From positions 1 to 8,257 of the forward strand of contig JACMRO010000401.1 of the NCBI GenBank assembly GCA_014376425.1: 8,257 nt of DNA. The letters are read 5' to 3'. Below the pieces are notes generated by a model, which made no database searches, was not told the DNA's origin, and saw only the letters and a program-made list of their open reading frames with translations. The translations under genes were made by a program, and so were the position numbers. Positions 7,248-8,257 of the stretch are shown one piece after another (position 1 is the stretch's first letter; every line of letters begins with the position of its first letter). Source of the DNA: Rubritepida sp. (GTDB taxonomy: Bacteria > Pseudomonadota > Alphaproteobacteria > Acetobacterales > Acetobacteraceae).

Positions 7248-8257
7248 TGCGGTTCCAGGCCCAGGGTCTGATTGATGAGGGATGCGGCGCGGCCCTGCTC
7301 GACACGGGCCCGCCTGCGTTGCGCATCGGCGCCGGCCAGCTGCGCGCGCACCCGCACCACCTCCAGAAATGCTAAGTTGCCTTCGCGGTAGGCGGCTTCG
7401 TAGAGACCGGATTGCTCGGCCAGCGCCCGATACCGCTGCTCGGACAGCTGGGCGATGGCGCCGGCATCTTCGGCCTGCGCCCGCGCCCGGCGGTCGGCGC
7501 CCGCTAGGGTGCGCGCGGCGGTGGCGAAGGTCGCCTCGGCCAGCAGGGCGTCCGCCCGTGCCGTCGCGATGCGTTCGTTGACCTGCGGGGCGTAGGAGAA
7601 GGGAATGCGGACGCCGATCAGCACACGGTCACTGTAGGGCGATGCGCTGTCGCTGCGTTCGCGGCGCACGCCCCCGAACAGCGTGGGGTTCTGCCGATCC
7701 CGCACTTGCGCCAGGCGTTCCTCGGCGCGCGCCAGATCCTGCGAAGTCCGGGCCACGAGCGCGGCGGGCAGGGCCCGAAGCGCGGCGTCGCCGACTGGCG
7801 CCGGCGCCGGCCTTTCGGGGTGCCCTGGGGTGGGGTCGGCGCGCGTGAGGATGCGGAAGTTGATCGCCGCGTCGCGCACCGCGCCCGCGGCCGAGCGCAG
7901 GGTGGCTTCGGCATCACGCAGGTCGGCGGTGCCCAGAAGCAGGTCAGCCCGCGGCACCTGGCCGGCGCCGACCTGGCGCGCCAAATCGCGCTCCAGGGCG
8001 CGGGCCGCGACGGTACGTGCCTGGGCGGCGTCGCGTTCTGCTTGCGCGGCCAGCCACAGCCAGTAGGGATCACGGACCTCGCCGGCAATCACGAGGCGGA
8101 TTTGCGCGATGCGGGCGTCCAGCTGCACCGTCTGCGCCTCGACGCTGCCACGCAGGGCGCGTGCCTCACCAGGCAGCCAGAGGGGCAATTCGCCGGTGAG
8201 TTCGAATTCCTGAAAGCCGGAACGCTGGGTGATCGTGGTTGATCGCCAGGAGGGGGA
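7244..8257 (-). CDS. TolC/CzcC-family outer-membrane efflux channel (5' end missing)
   Basis: This is the outer-membrane component of the tripartite metal efflux pump. It forms a trimeric beta-barrel and periplasmic alpha-tunnel that docks on the adaptor and pump encoded next. The frame is open from the window edge at 8257 to a TGA at 7244-7246, giving 337 visible residues. Roughly the first 90-100 residues and the signal peptide lie outside the window. The two-fold repeat of the TolC fold is visible: a short beta segment 'LPLWLPGEARAL' then long Ala/Arg/Gln-rich helices, and a second 'GVRIPFSYAPQVNERIATA' then more helices. The C-terminal 'YREGNLAFLEVVRVRAQL' and final 'SLINQTLGLEP' are typical of CzcC-like channels. 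A TTG at 8186-8188 is in frame but upstream codons read through as channel sequence, so it is not the start. The stop overlaps the adaptor start by 4 bp. Family assignment is strong; the exported ion is inferred only from neighbours. Confidence 0.92.
   Translation of the reverse strand, partial: SPSWRSTTITQRSGFQEFELTGELPLWLPGEARALRGSVEAQTVQLDARIAQIRLVIAGEVRDPYWLWLAAQAERDAAQARTVAARALERDLARQVGAGQVPRADLLLGTADLRDAEATLRSAAGAVRDAAINFRILTRADPTPGHPERPAPAPVGDAALRALPAALVARTSQDLARAEERLAQVRDRQNPTLFGGVRRERSDSASPYSDRVLIGVRIPFSYAPQVNERIATARADALLAEATFATAARTLAGADRRARAQAEDAGAIAQLSEQRYRALAEQSGLYEAAYREGNLAFLEVVRVRAQLAGADAQRRRARVEQGRAASLINQTLGLEPQ

Noticed and set aside
5691..7271. Plus-strand open frame of 526 codons opposite the adaptor gene
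   Set aside because: Low-complexity Arg/His/Gln-rich product with no recognisable fold, fully antisense to the adaptor.
8186..8188. TTG as the start of the outer-membrane channel
   Set aside because: The frame is open to the window edge and the upstream residues continue family-like sequence (FQEFELTGELPLWLPG), so the true start lies outside the window.
7706..8242. Plus-strand open frame of 178 codons opposite the outer-membrane channel gene
   Set aside because: Antisense to clear TolC-family repeats; composition is that of a GC-rich shadow.

Overview
The window is one stretch of a high-GC proteobacterial chromosome or plasmid. All real genes lie head to tail on the minus strand with almost no non-coding DNA. 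It reads as a heavy-metal efflux operon of the CzcCBA/CusCBA type followed by its own two-component regulator. The strong GC bias, Arg/Ala-rich proteins and the style of the adaptor and kinase suggest an alphaproteobacterium, perhaps Acetobacteraceae. That placement is an inference from sequence style, not from a marker gene.

In transcription order (high to low coordinates) the genes are: a TolC/CzcC-like outer-membrane channel cut by the window edge (7244-8257); an unusually long 564-residue membrane fusion protein (5553-7247); a 1051-residue RND pump of the heavy-metal efflux class (2394-5549); a 128-residue secreted periplasmic protein (1991-2377); an OmpR-type response regulator (1232-1987); and a HAMP/HisKA sensor kinase cut by the other window edge (1-1235). 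Junctions are -4, +3, +16, +3 and -4 bp, so the six genes are very probably co-transcribed and partly translationally coupled. The promoter must lie beyond position 8257. No terminator, RNA gene, mobile element or CRISPR array is visible, and no intergenic gap exceeds 16 bp.

The likely working model is that pump, adaptor and outer-membrane channel form a tripartite export machine across the cell envelope. The small periplasmic protein may bind or present the substrate. The kinase senses the substrate in the periplasm and, through the regulator, adjusts expression of the operon. The core is a known system type.

The less ordinary parts are: the adaptor, which looks like a secreted Ig-like domain plus membrane anchor fused to a complete adaptor carrying its own signal-like segment; a pump whose fourth transmembrane motif lacks the first Asp of the CzcA motif and which also lacks the CusA methionines; a possible relation between the small protein and the adaptor's N-terminal domain; and a His/Met cluster in the kinase sensor. 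The metal substrate cannot be fixed from the sequence.
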